Positions 1 to 10,726 of a stretch of DNA of 64,000 nt are shown here, piece after piece (positions within the stretch are counted from its first letter, which is position 1; every line of letters begins with the position of its first letter). The notes beneath the pieces were generated by a model. That model ran no database searches. It saw only the letters and a list, made by a program, of their open reading frames with translations, and was not told the origin of the DNA. This stretch comes from Neoarius graeffei (taxonomy: Eukaryota; Chordata; Actinopteri; Siluriformes; Ariidae): NCBI RefSeq assembly GCF_027579695.1, contig NC_083587.1:3451001-3515000 (forward strand). The letters run 5' to 3'. A program made the position numbers and the translations under genes.

Positions 1-504
1 GGCACATGCACAGTCTCTCTCGCGCTCCCTTGCACACTCCGTCATACAGTTTCCACCCCAGCTCCTGGTTTATGAAACGAACAAATGCTCCCGCCAGCCC
101 GAGCACTGCAACAGCTGATGATGATGTAGATGACCCACAGCCAAGCACCAGTGATGCCAGCGGTCACTAAATTTTGTATTTTGCTATGTTTTACATTTGT
201 ATTTTGGTATGTTTCAAACTAAAATGTTTTCTATTTTTCACACCTGTATTTCCTATTTTTTGTTTTGCACATATTAAATGAATTGTACTGTATGCAGTGT
301 AGTATGCAGTGTTTGACTTAAACCAAATAATGAGCCAAGGTAGTGAAATAAGAAAATGTTGATAAAATAAGACTTTAAGATGATTACAATATCATTACAC
401 ATTACAATATACTTACGTTCACTTAACATAGGCCGACTTACGACCAGATCAGTTTACGACCGGTCAGTCGTAACCAAACGCAGTCGTAAGTCAACGACTA
501 CCTG
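1..504 (+). mobile_element. 3' end of a pogo/Tigger-like DNA transposon
   Basis: An open frame enters from the window edge and ends at the TAA at about 168-170. Its tail is acidic (DDDVDDPQPSTSDASGH), the style seen at the C-terminus of Tigger/pogo transposases. A terminal-repeat-like stretch rich in 'cgacttacgac' and 'gtcgtaa' words covers roughly 415-504 and ends in CCTG followed by TA (505-506), the target dinucleotide of the Tc1/mariner superfamily. The catalytic domain lies outside the window. The family assignment is from recalled family features, not a database match. Confidence 0.5.
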
Positions 505-506
505 TA

Positions 507-900
507 CAGCTGTCCCATCGGTTATTCACAAATTGGAGTCTCGAGTCATCCATTTTGTTGACAAGAAAGCGAGCGTTGATGAGGAGTAAGCTTGGAACAG
601 CCGGTTGGTGTGGAGCACGGTGCAGCCTCGCTCAGCAGCCTGCCCTGTTGCCTCACTTTCTCCATCTGTGTCTCCGTGGTCTGGGTCCCACTGTAGCTCA
701 GATTAATTCCAGGCATTTCCGTGGATGAATAATCCATTTTGGAAAGGATTTTATGTCCTTTGGAACAAAGTCCGAACAGTGTTTTTGTATTTCAATAAGT
801 TCTGAGTGAGTATACTTAAAAAAACAGCTGTGAATGGTAGAGCCTCGGGCCGCTGCAACTCCTCGTGCCAATGTCTGTATAAATCAACTTGTTCTGAAAG
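507..900. other. unassigned stretch
   Basis: No recognisable gene or repeat. Short open frames exist on both strands but show no motif, no codon signal and no obvious splice structure. Confidence 0.4.
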
Positions 901-901
901 G

Positions 902-2163
902 ACCATGACTCCTGAAAGCAGCAATATGGGGGAGAAGGAGCACTCCAAACAAGTCCGAGACAAAGTTGTGAAGTTGTGGATCAGAGTTGGGTTATTTAAA
1001 AAAAAAAATCCCAAACTTTGAATATCCTAGCGAGCAGCATTAAATCCATTATAGCAAAATGGAAAGAATGAGTCACCATGACAAACCTGACAAGAGAAGG
1101 CCACCCACCAAAACTCACAGGCCAAGCAAGGAGAGCATTAATCAGAGATGAGGAAAAAAAACACCAAAGATAACACAAGGAGCTGCAAAGATCCACAGCG
1201 GAGATGGGAGTACCTGGCCATAGGACCACTTTTAAGCCATACACTCCGCAGAGTGGGGCTTTATGGAAGAGTGGCCAGAAAAGTCATTGCTCAAGAAAAC
1301 ACATTTCAAGTTTACCCAACAGCATGTGGCAGACTCCCCAAACACATGGAAGAAGATTCCATGTGAAGTCAAAAGAGACTAAAATTGAGCTTTTTGGCCA
1401 TCAGGGGAAATGCCATGTGTGGTGCTAAACCCAACACCCTGAGAACACTATTCCTACAGTGAATCATGGATGTGGCAGCATCATGCTATGGGGATATTTT
1501 TCATCTGCAGGGACAATAAAGCTGGTGAGGACTGAAGGAAAGATGGATAGCACTAAATACAGGGTAATTCTGGAGGAAAACCGGTTTGAGTCAGCCAGAC
1601 GTTTGAGACTGGGATGAAGGTTCACATTCCAGCAGGACAATGATCCTCAACCTACTGTGTACTGCAAACCTACTGCAAAAGCTACACTGGAGTGGTTTAA
1701 AGGGGAACATTTAAATGTCTTGGAATGACCTAATCAAAGCCCAGACCTCAATCCAATTGAGAATCTGTGGCATAACTTGAAGATTGCTGTACACCAACAC
1801 AATCCATCGAACTTGGAGTTGGAGCAGTTTTGCCTTGAGGAATGGGCAAAAATCCCAGTGGCTAGATGTGCTAAGCTAATAGAGAGACCTACCCCAAGAG
1901 AGTTGCAGCTGTAATTGCAACAAAAGGTGGTTCTACAAAAGTATTGAGTTTGGGGATGAATACCTAGCACACTCCCAGATTTCTGTTTTTTCATCTTTAA
2001 TTATTGTTTGTGTCACAATAAAACAATTTTCACCTTTCAAGTTGTACACATGTTGTGTAAATCAAATGGTGTTTAGCCTCCAAAAGTCCATTTCAATTCC
2101 ATCTTGTAATGTGACAAAATGGGACAAACACCAAGGGGGATGAATACTTTTTGCAAGACGCTG
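902..2163 (+). pseudogene. decayed Tc1-like transposase and 3' terminal repeat
   Basis: Fragments of a Tc1 transposase lie in order on the plus strand but in different frames: an N-terminal helix-turn-helix-like piece (SKQVRDKVVKLW, near 950), a central piece with QQDNDP holding the second catalytic Asp (near 1630), then [16 protein letters not shown] holding the catalytic Glu (near 1735-1780), and [16 protein letters not shown] (near 1840-1880). Stops and frameshifts separate them. The right end matches the ending of Tc1 terminal repeats (tgcaagacgctg) followed by TA at 2164-2165. I found no matching left terminal repeat, so the 5' end is probably truncated. It is not functional. Confidence 0.75.
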
Positions 2164-2183
2164 TATTAACCTGTGTCTTTCAG

Positions 2184-2347
2184 ACAACCAGGAATATATG
2201 AGAGAGAGAGCTGAGACACCCTGTTGCCTGTGTGGGAGGGAGAGTGAGAAACTTGGAAGACACATTTATATGATCATAGATGGGATGGGATGTCCTGGGA
2301 TTTTGAATGCTGAAATATGTCGCTTAGAAATGTTTTTCTTGTCCTAA
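2184..2347 (+). other. possible exon-like open stretch with a zinc-finger-like motif
   Basis: Just after the Tc1 end there is a pyrimidine-rich tract and an AG (2182-2183), followed by 53 open codons from 2186 to the TAA at 2345-2347. The translation includes CCLCGRESEKLGRHIYM, a C-x2-C then H arrangement that resembles a short zinc finger. There is no recognisable continuation, no clear donor site and no homolog I can name. It could equally be chance or part of an older repeat. Confidence 0.2.
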
Positions 2348-2525
2348 AGGAGAGATTTGCAAGTGAAAAATTATATATTTTTATGAAACTGATCAATTTT
2401 ACTAGTGATTATTTAATAGTCAATTGACACATGCCTCAGTTTCCTGAGACATTATGGGTGTTTACAGGGGTGTCAGAAGCATTTTTAATGTGGGGGGGCA
2501 CACTGGCAGGGGGTCTGGGGGTCCT

Positions 2526-2889
2526 CATCTCATCTCATTATCTCTAGCCACTTTATCCTGTTCTACAGGGTTGCAGGCAAGCTGGAGCCTATCCCAGCTG
2601 ACTACGGGCGAAAGGCGGGGTACACCCTGGACAAGTCGCCAGGTCATCACAGGGCTGACACATAGACACAGACAACCATTCACACTCACAGTCAATTTAG
2701 AGTCACCAGTTAACCTAACCTGCATGTCTTTGGACTGTGGGGGAAACCGGAGCACCCGGAGGAAACCCACGCGGACACGAGAAGAACATGCAAACGCCGC
2801 ACAGAAAGGCCCTCGCTGGCCACGGGGCTTGAACCTGGACCTTCTTGCTGTGAGGCGACAGCGCTAACCACTACACCACCGTGCCGCCC
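2526..2889 (-). repeat. tRNA-derived SINE (family S), copy 1
   Basis: On the minus strand the element starts with a tRNA-like head: a box A-like part (ggtgtagtggttagcgctg), then a box B-like part (ggttcaagccc). A conserved core follows, and it ends in a repeated ATGAG/ATCTC tail, here read as catctcatctcatt. The same family occurs at 2904-4080, 6359-6709, 9480-9677, 10145-10512, 13373-13756, 18128-18501, 26784-27160, 37810-38187, 44690-45041 and 59911-60260. Transcription would be by RNA polymerase III and mobilisation by a partner LINE. The target word tctgggggtcct flanks it on both sides, with one extra G on the right. Confidence 0.85.
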
Positions 2890-2903
2890 ATCTGGGGGGT
2901 CCT

Positions 2904-4080
2904 CATCTCATTATCTCGAGCCGCTTCATACATGTCAACCTTTGGTCAATCAAACCTGTATAACCAACCTCCAAAATCAGTATTTCCCTTATAAAATCCG
3001 TATAAGATGCAAATTAAAATAATTTACCTAAAATTTGAATGATAATTAACAATGATATATCCAAGTTACTTTTTATTCAATATTAATAACAATAAACCTT
3101 CAGAATGAATACAAAGCTCCAATGTTTGAAAAAAACACAAAGTGTTATCAGCGTAGTTACGAAGGAAATACTTCGTTGTTTGGAGACAGGTTTCACCGAG
3201 CGGCTATTATGCGCGAGACTTCAGATTAGCCACAAAGTCAGGAAAATCTGTTCGTAAAATTACGTTATAATGACCAAATACAATGAAAAGTATTTTTCCA
3301 GTCTCACCTGTGAAAGGTAATCCCATGTGATCTCGTTTGGACGGTAAACCTGTTGGTACAGTTAAACGCAGCACATGAATGAGGCATCTTTATTCTCAGA
3401 ATCACCACTTTGCCACATCCAATTTGACGGTGAGGATGACGTATGATTCTACGCAGAAGTTTATATGTCTATGACTTCCGGGTTGGCGGGATTCTCGCAA
3501 TGCAGTGTGCGCATGATCAAAAGTGGAACGAAGTCTCGCTACCACAAGATAACGCGCGATTTCATAAGACTCTTTACTGGCTGTCGTGGGAATTGATTAT
3601 AGCTCTAAATAAATATTGAAGTTTTTTTAAAGAATCCATATAACTTTATTTATACGCCCGTATACTACGTTTATTGAATCAAATCCGTATAAAATACGGA
3701 CATTCCGTATAGGTTGACATGTATGCCGCTTTATCCTGTTCTACAGGGTCGCAGGCAAGCTGGAGCCTATCCCAGCTGACTACGGGCGAAAGGCGGGGTA
3801 CACCCTGGACAAGTCGCCAGGTCATCACAGGGCTGACACATAGACACAGACAACCATTCACACTCACATTCACACCTACGGTCAATTTAGAGTCACCAGT
3901 TAACCTAACCTGCATGTCTTTGGACTGTGGGGGAAACCGGAGCACCCGGAGGAAACCCACGCGGACACGGGGAGAACATGCAAACTCCACACAGAAAGGC
4001 CCTCGTCAGCCATGGGGCTCGAACCCGGTCCTTCTTGCTGTGAGGCAACAGCGCTAACCACTACACCACCGTGCCGCCCC
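2904..4080 (-). repeat. tRNA-derived SINE (family S), copy 2, interrupted
   Basis: A second SINE of the same family sits immediately beside copy 1 and is flanked by the same target word (atctgggggtcct, before 2904 and after 4080). Its tail part (2904-2926) is separated from its core and head (3725-4080) by a 0.8-kb element with inverted termini. Two insertions into the same target, or a tandem duplication by recombination, would both explain the arrangement. Confidence 0.8.
2927..3724. mobile_element. non-autonomous TIR element nested in a SINE
   Basis: The insert begins catacatgtcaacct and ends aggttgacatgtat, so its termini are inverted repeats of about 13-14 bp. The SINE word gccgctt is duplicated on both sides (2920-2926 and 3725-3731). 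A target duplication of 7-8 bp fits hAT-like or related DNA transposons. No transposase frame is present, so it would depend on a partner in trans. The internal sequence is AT-rich with no long ORF. The superfamily is unresolved. Confidence 0.7.
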
Positions 4081-4092
4081 ATCTGGGGGTCC

Positions 4093-5634
4093 TCCCCCAG
4101 AAAATTTTTAATTAATTAGATGCCATTTCCTGCATTCTGGTGCATTTTTAACAGGTTGTTAAACACCTAATTTTACCCACAAGTCACTTAATTAAATGAC
4201 TATTTTAGAGACTCAGCAATAAGTCCTCATTCAACTAGTCCATATATTCATCAGCCTATTTTTAAACCCACTGCTATGCCTAAGATAATGAGATGAATGT
4301 GACACAATTTATCACCAACAATGACTTTATGGGTGCATTTTACTTTTTATTTTGTTTTTCCTTTTTTATTTAATTTTAGACATAACACAACATGCCACTG
4401 TGCCAAGCAATAGTGACACTCAACTGTATGTTTAAAAATAAGAATATTCATAATTTCACACAATGAACAGGCATGACATGGCATCGTGCAAACTTCATAA
4501 CACAAAATTACACTGTGTCAAGCAATGACACATAAAAGATAACTTCACACAGTGAACAAGTGCAGTTTTGTCAACCTACATGCAATGGTGGTACTAAACA
4601 TTTACAGATTAGTATAACAAATAGATTTATAGATAGAACTCCTTCTTACATTGGTGCCACCACAATTTCTACCATTTCATAACTTTTATCCCCCTTTTCT
4701 TCACAATCCACCTGGAATAACATCCATCTCTCTCCACTGCTTTCCTTTCTACTATTCCTTCCTCATACACTGATTTCCCATGTTACTTTCCAGAAAACTG
4801 GCAAAAACCAGACAAAACAAGTTCTTCAGATCACGACAGGGAATCAATAAATATCATCAGAGCAGACTTGACCTCATTCTTGGCATTACAATAAGGTAGG
4901 CCTACTGGGTTTGAATTAAATGATAGCTAACATTAAGCTAGCTGATACATCTAACATTAACTAGCCAGCTAACTGCACTAACATTTCCATTGGGACAAAA
5001 AAAAAAAACCTGTCCTGTGGGGAAATTTTGACTTACTTTCAGCTTCTTTGTAAAGAATTTCCTTATATCCATTGTGTCTGGGGAGGGAGCAAATATTGCA
5101 AACAATTCATCATCAACCAAGAATACCCCATTAGGCTAAGCTTATTTCATTGTTTAGTTGAACATTAATTTAACATGGCCTAGAGTTAATTTTGAGGGCA
5201 TATAACAAAAGAATAACGTTTTAGCAAAAGCTAGACATTGTGAGGTGCCAATGGTGCTGATGTTACCTCCTCCACTTTCGAGCAGCTGCACCAAACTGTC
5301 TTTGCTTGCACTGAGATTCACTTCACTTGTGTGCGGGGAGTTGTTGTAGGTAACGCCCGGAAAACCCGGAGTGGATTTTCAGTGGTATGTGTATTCTCTT
5401 ATCGATCAAGTGGAATGGATTCTTTCATGAAGCAATAGAAACAGCACTGGGTGAACTAATATTTTATGTTAAATGTGTGGGGGGGTCCAAACGAAGAATT
5501 ATGAAACGTGAAATTCAATGGTGGCGACGCCCATGGGTGTTTATAAAGGAGACAGAAACTGAAGTGAACTACATAAATTTAAAAAGAGCAGTGCAAAAAA
5601 TCACAAAGAAAGATGTCATATCAGTTTAACTGCT
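4093..5634. other. unassigned AT-rich stretch
   Basis: No recognised gene or element. An 80-codon open frame (5387-5629, plus) has no motif I know and no supporting signals. It is probably old repeat or intergenic DNA. Confidence 0.4.
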
Positions 5635-6170
5635 GGTACCTCATACAGTGAAGGCTACATCAAGGGACTAAAATCAAATGACTACATCAAGGGCCTTTTC
5701 TTGCAGAGCCTTTTCTTACAAAGCCCCACAGTTATGGAACAGCCTTCCAAGTAGTGTTCAAGACTCAGACACAGTCTCAGTGTTTAATTTTAGGCTGAAA
5801 ATGTATCTTTTTAATCAAGACTTTTGCAAATAGCTTTTATTAGCTAAAGGAATAGATCTGGAGGGTCCTTAGGCATATTGTTTTGGTAAACCGGGATGTA
5901 TGGATGCTGTTACCCCTCTCCACTTTCACTCATTCACTTGGGTTTGTTGATGGTGTGGTGGCTGGCTGCTCCTATGTATGTCCCCGGGCTGCTCCTATGT
6001 CCCTGGGCTCTCTTGTGACTGTGTTACCTTCTGGCTCTCCCTTTTAGTTATGCTGTCATAGTTAGTCTTGCCGGAGTCCCTGCTTGCACTTTGTGCAAAA
6101 TGTATACTGTTCTTTAATCATTAGGTGACATTGGGTATACCTAACAACTTGTCCCGTTGTCTCAAAAGAG
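5635..6170 (+). mobile_element. L2 LINE 3' fragment (family L2-1)
   Basis: It matches the C-terminal end of the reverse transcriptase ORF and the 3' UTR of the L2 copies at 14.5-16.9 kb and 47.5-51.0 kb. The coding remnant reads [16 protein letters not shown] (near 5733-5780) and ends near 5830. The shared 3' UTR follows (for example ctggctctcccttttagtta). It carries a small internal duplication near 5655-5725 and is truncated at both ends. It is one of four L2-1 copies in the window. Confidence 0.8.
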
Positions 6171-6358
6171 AGCTTTGGCTGGACAGGAGAGCAAATAGCT
6201 AAAGATTTAGTAGGCAAGATTAGATGTAATAGACACAGAGTTTTGCTCAACTGTGGTGTGGCCTGTTAGACCTGTCTGGTTGTGAGAAAACCCATGTGTG
6301 GATCTGGAATTACTGAGGACTAAGCTCACTAATAAGTGCCAATCTAATCGAGAGAGAG

Positions 6359-6709
6359 GGGCATAGTGGTGTAGTGGTTAGCACTGTTGCCTCACAGCAA
6401 GAGGGTTCTGGGTTTGAGCCTAGCAGCAGACGAGGGCCTTTCTGTGTGGAGTTTGCATGTTCTCCCCGTGCCTGCATGAGTGTGCTCTGGTTTCTCCCAC
6501 AGTCCAGAGACATGCAGTTTAGGCTAATTGGTGGCTCTAAATTTACCGTAGGTGTGAATGGTTGTTTTGTCTCTATGTGTCAACCCTGCAATGATCTGGT
6601 AACTTGTCCAGGGTGTAACCCTGTCTCTCGTCCATAGTCAGCTGGGATAGGCTCCAGCTTGCCCATGACCCTGAACAGGATAAGCAGTATTGGATATAGA
6701 TAGATAGGC
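6359..6709 (+). repeat. tRNA-derived SINE (family S), old copy
   Basis: The head-core-tail order is the same as in the other family S copies, but divergence is visibly higher (for example gggtttgagcc for the box B region) and the tail has become a short GATA run. This older copy directly abuts the RNase H remnant that follows. Confidence 0.8.
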
Positions 6710-7120
6710 GACAGTATTCAGATTTTTACAGAGGGATCAAAGAATTTGCAAACAGATGCAACAGGTTCTGCAGGTGCTTTGCCCAGTTACCAGGTAGAAA
6801 TGAGTAATGCCGCTTTTCCACTACAAACGCGGCTGAGCCATGCCGTGCCGAGTCGAGCTGAGTTGGGCTGAGCGGGGCTGTTGGAGTTGCATTTCGACTA
6901 CAACCGCGCTGAACCGTGCTGGCTGGAAGTGGGTGGACACATTGGGTGGAGTTAGCGAAAGTGGGTGGACGTCATGTGATGTCGTTAAGCAGCGCAAACA
7001 GTGACATCAGTGACAGTGGCAGAACAAGTCAGAGCTGGGCCGGGGGCGGGGCAAATGACCGGGCCCTTTATTAAAGCTTATCATAACATCATTTTAGGCT
7101 ACAAAATGTCCGCAACTGCG

Positions 7121-7530
7121 GTGTTTACCAATTTCAACACTACCGGGTGCAACTATGTTATTTAGTACATCAAGTCCTTCAAACGAACATGTAACTCAGA
7201 AACAAAAAACATTAGGATACTGTACATGGCTCATAATAAAACATCAATAGCCTATACTGCGCACATTATTTGAAGGGCATACGAATGAGCGCTCAGAGGT
7301 TGCAACGGTGACAGGAAGAGTCAGAAATAAAAGGAGGGCGGTGCAAACCTCACTGAATGCACTGTGTTTACCAATTTCAACACTACGGGGTGCAACTATG
7401 TTATTTTGTACATTAAGTCCTTCAAACGAACATGTAACTCAGAAACAAAAAAAACATTAGGCGACATACTGTACATGGCTCATAATAAAACATCAATAGC
7501 CTACTGCGCGCATTATTTGAAGGGCATACG
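7121..7530 (+). repeat. internal direct duplication in the Harbinger-like element
   Basis: About 165 bp starting gtgtttaccaatttcaacac at 7121 recur at 7364-7530 with a few substitutions and small indels. The copies start 243 bp apart. This is an internal rearrangement of the element. Confidence 0.75.
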
Positions 7531-7632
7531 ACGAGCCTTGCGCTCCGCGAACTCGTCCACGATGCTCTGTATGTCACTGATTCAGTGATCTTTTCAGCGG
7601 TAGTCTCACGACCCGAATAGTAAACAATAAAC

Positions 7633-7761
7633 ATGGAGGACATGGAGTCGTTAGTGTTGCTGGTCTTGGTGCTGTGGCTTGTTGTCACCGACAACGCGGA
7701 CAGATACTGGCAAGAGCGTATAGATGAGGCGAGGCGCATAAGGCTTCAGAAATTCTCGTAA
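7633..7761 (+). other. 42-codon ORF in the Harbinger-like element
   Basis: The ORF starts MEDMESLVLLVLVLWLVV and ends EARRIRLQKFS, giving a hydrophobic N-terminus and a basic C-terminus. It may be the leftover first exon of an element-encoded protein, such as a HARBI1-type partner. I cannot assign it by homology. Confidence 0.3.
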
Positions 7762-8345
7762 TTCATAATTATTCTTCTTCCGGGTTTGCGGTGTTTACAG
7801 ATCCCAGCGCGCTCGCGGGGCGTGTGAGGACACTCCTCCTCACCAATCAGTGCACAGGGGAGTGTCTGCTCACGCCCCCAGCCTCACTCGGCACGGCTTG
7901 GCTCGCTTCAGCCCCACTCCAAAACGGTGCGAGTTTTAGGGGCTAAGCAGGGCTGAAGCGAACTGAGTCGTGCTGGTTTTTGGTAGTCGAAATGCGAGCC
8001 GTGTCGGGCTGAAGCTAGCTGAAGTGAGCTGAAAAAGGGTAGTGGAAAAGGGCCATAAGAGAACTTCTGATGGAGTGTATTTACAGTGGAATGATTTGCC
8101 ATACTGTTGGCATTAGAATGGACTGATCAGGTAGAATGCAGAAAGATATTAATATGTAGTGATTCCATGTCAGCACTTTCAGGCATTAAGACAGGTTCAA
8201 CCAGAAATCGTCAAGATTTGCTTTATGACATCTTGTTTACCATTCAAGAATGGTTAATTAAGGGGAAAATATCACATTCATTTGGGTCCCAGCACATTCA
8301 GGCATCCAGGGGAATGAGAGAGTGGACAAACTAGCTAAAGAAGCA

Positions 8346-8800
8346 GTCATAAAAGAAACTGTTGGAGTTAGCATCAAATTATCAAAATCAGAGCAGAAAA
8401 GCACAGTGTGGAGAAAGGTAAACCAACAGTGTCAACAGTTATGGGATAATTAAACAAAAGGGAGACATTTGCACTCAATCCAAAACAAAGTAGGTATGTT
8501 GAGAAGTAGGGGCTCAAACCAGAAAGGGCAGCAAAAAAAAAAGACTGCTGTGTCCAATTCTCAGCCTGCTTAAACAGTACACTTAACATCATGGGAAAAC
8601 ATCCCATGGGTTTCTGTGATCAGTGCTATGAAGCTGAGACAGTGGAGTATATCCTTACATCATGCAAAAAATGTAGGTATGAGAGGCAAGAAATGATGAC
8701 AGAGCTACAGAAAATAGGCCAGGTAGAGGACAGTATTAAAAGTATATTGAAATATGGAGACACAGCTAAGGGGAGGGAATGGTTATTTACATTTTTATAA
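8346..8800 (+). pseudogene. 3' coding remnant of the same RNase H-bearing LINE
   Basis: After several stops, an open frame (8591-8800) reads MGKHPMGFCDQCYEAETVEY and later CKKCRYERQEMM. The Cys/His-rich pattern (C-x2-C...H/E...C) followed by basic residues is typical of the tail after the RNase H domain in I-type LINEs. It has the same orientation as the RNase H piece and is broken by frameshifts at about 8440-8580. Confidence 0.55.
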
Positions 8801-9185
8801 GAACAACTGGCCTCAAAAGACTGCTTGAAAATGAGGTGATAAGGATATAGAAAAAAATATGTAGCTGGCAGTACTGCAACATTGTGGCTGCCAGCTGCTG
8901 TAAAACCAAGTAGTAGTAGCTGGAAACTTTATCTGCCACTGTAGTACGCTGTAGATATTCATGGGAAGTGGAGTCTGTGGTCAATTCTGGTGCAGATTTT
9001 TTTCTCCCCTCAACATTGAATAATTCCATAATTTTTCCCTCTACTTTATCTAGAGAAAAATGCCATTAATTAAAATAATTTAATAATTGAGTTATGTCCT
9101 ATGAAGCCAGAAAGTTCAGCTGTTAAAAATTGGTTTTGCCCTATCTATTTATTTATTTGCTAAAAAAATAATAAAAAAGCTGGAT
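8801..9185. other. unassigned AT-rich stretch
   Basis: No gene recognised. The start may be the 3' UTR of the LINE remnant just upstream. Confidence 0.35.
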
Positions 9186-9232
9186 GAACATCCTCAAATT
9201 CTGGTGATTTCATAATTTTTGCCAGGTGTTGT
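9186..9232 (-). mobile_element. Tc1-like terminal inverted repeat remnant
   Basis: Read on the minus strand, the sequence starts TA then caacacctggcaaaaatt and continues with 'gaaatcacc' and 'gaggatgttcatcc', which resembles terminal repeats of fish Tc1 elements. No transposase is left next to it. This is a short match by recall only. Confidence 0.4.
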
Positions 9233-9479
9233 ACACTCCTCATGGACATAAATGTGATGGCAATATTGGCCTTTCAAGGATTTCTTCTGTGGTACAATGA
9301 TGATCTAACATCTTTAACAGAAACAAACAAACAAACAAACAAACCCATAATTTGGTGCACAGGTTTGAGTTTATTTTGGGTTTTCTGAAGTCAACTGCTG
9401 AACCTGATCCAGGCTTCAGCCAAGCCATGTTTTGTTGGCTTGGCCAGAATTGCAGCAGTTGGGTGGCCAGTTCCTTTCT
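9233..9479. other. unassigned stretch with an (AAAC)n run
   Basis: It contains an (AAAC)n microsatellite at about 9320-9345. Near 9460 the words 'ggtggccagttcctttc' are also present in the SINE-like insert at 37.4 kb, so part of this is likely a short SINE tail. No gene is seen. Confidence 0.4.
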
Positions 9480-9677
9480 ACACACTCATGCACAATTTAG
9501 AGTAGCCAGTTAACCTAATTGCATGTATTTGGAGGAAACTAGAACACCCACAGAAGACCCACACAGAGAGAACATGCAAACTCCACCCAGAAAGACCCTT
9601 CCCATCAGCTACTGGGCTTGAATCCAGAACCATTGTGCTGTGAGGCAACAGTACTAACCACCACACCATCGTACCCT
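9480..9677 (-). repeat. tRNA-derived SINE (family S), truncated old copy
   Basis: The head and part of the core of family S are recognisable on the minus strand (ending 'ctaaccaccacaccatcgta'). The tail half is missing and divergence is high. Confidence 0.7.
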
Positions 9678-9679
9678 AA

Positions 9680-10135
9680 ACTTACACCTACATGGTAATA
9701 AATATACATACAGCATACCTACTAGTTGATGAAATATCACCTGGGACAGACACTTTGTAGACATCAACAAGATTTTGACAAATCTGCTTGGGCAGGGGCT
9801 CCTAATTGGTGCAATAGAAAAGCATTCACCCTGTCATCTGGGGATTGATGTCAAAACACAAATCAGGAAGGGAGGGATGTCAATCACAAGTAACACTTGT
9901 CAAATGTCTGTGAGCTCATACATATGGAAGTAGGTAGACAGCAGGTTTGTTATGCTACATGAGCAGCAGTTCAAACAGATGCAGTCAGCTTGGCTTCATG
10001 TACCTTAAAGGAGGTTTTTTTTTTTTTATTCCACCCACTTTGTGCTATGCACTAGTTTATCAGATCCCAAACTGTGGTACATACACAACGTGATTGTAGT
10101 GGGCACATGGGAAGAAAAAAAAATTATGCAAATAA
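9680..10135. other. unassigned stretch
   Basis: No feature recognised apart from a poly-T run at about 10016-10028. Confidence 0.4.
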
Positions 10136-10144
10136 CAACGAATG

Positions 10145-10512
10145 TGGGGTGGCACGGTGGTGTAGTGGTTAGCACTGTCGCCTCACAGCAAGAAGGTCCG
10201 GGTTCGAGCCCCATGGCCGGCGAGGGCCTTTCTGTGCGGAGTTTGCATGTTCTCCCCGTGTCCACGTGGGTTTCCTCTGGGTGCTCCAGTTTCCCCCACA
10301 GTCCAAAGACATGCAGGTTAGGTTAACTGGTGACTCTAAATTGACTGTAGGTGTGAATGGTTGTTTGTGTCTACGTGTCAGCCCTGTGATGACCTGGTGA
10401 CTTGTCCAGGGTGTACCCCACCTTTCACCCATAGTCAGCTGGGATAGGCTCCAGCTTGCCTGCGACCCTGTAGAACAGGATAAAGCGGCTAGAGATAATG
10501 AGATGAGATGAG
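10145..10512 (+). repeat. tRNA-derived SINE (family S), young-looking copy
   Basis: A complete copy from the box A-like head (10147 on) to the gagatgagatgag tail. The target caacgaatg is duplicated perfectly at 10136-10144 and 10513-10521. It lies just upstream of the hAT transposase pseudogene. Confidence 0.9.
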
Positions 10513-10726
10513 CAACGAATGCAGGCAATGTAATACAACAAATAAGCAACCTGCCAATCAGTCCCAGCACTTTACTACGCATGCACACAAAGTTAGGCTC
10601 GAGGATTCTCCCTTCAACTGAAACAGTTGTTGCTAGGCGACCAACACGAAACTTCAGTCAGTTTAGTTACATGTCACTTCGCTGCTATGGCAATGAAACA
10701 TCGCTGCTAATAAAGAATGAACGAAC

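Larger units (their letters stand above)
6808..8055. mobile_element. PIF/Harbinger-like non-autonomous element
   Basis: This 1248-bp insert begins tgccgcttttccactac and its right end reverse-complements to tggcccttttccactac. TAA is duplicated on each side (6805-6807 and 8056-8058). Removing the element plus one TAA restores a continuous RNase H reading frame across the site, which supports the boundaries. A 3-bp TWA duplication is characteristic of PIF/Harbinger. GC-rich subterminal repeats of 'gagctgag/ctgaagc' type lie at both ends. No full transposase or Myb-like gene is present. Confidence 0.75.
6715..8345 (+). pseudogene. LINE RNase H domain remnant, split by a DNA transposon
   Basis: A plus-strand translation starts IFTEGSKNLQTDATGSAGA, continues to SYQVEMS at about 6806, and resumes after the inserted element with KRTSDGVYLQWNDLPY. 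It then reads ILICSDSMSALSGIKTG (near 8150-8185) and ends with NERVDKLAKEAV (near 8315-8350). The TEGS, CSDSMSAL and NERVDKLAKEA segments correspond to RNase H motifs found at the C-terminus of I-type LINE ORF2 proteins. Stops and frameshifts make it non-functional. No reverse transcriptase part remains upstream. Confidence 0.7.

Noticed and set aside
2454-2867. 137-codon open frame
   Set aside because: It lies across a family S SINE; the same translation recurs in every SINE copy (3719, 10169, 13350, 26813, 37752 and others). It is a shadow of the SINE sequence, not a gene.
2455-5400. A large DNA transposon with GGGGG-rich ends surrounding the SINE pair
   Set aside because: The left side (ggggtgtcagaagc) looked like a terminal repeat, but I could not find a matching right terminus or target duplication.
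5387-5629. 80-codon frame as a possible gene
   Set aside because: No motif, no flanking signals, and surrounded by repeat remnants; chance opening in AT-rich DNA is more likely.
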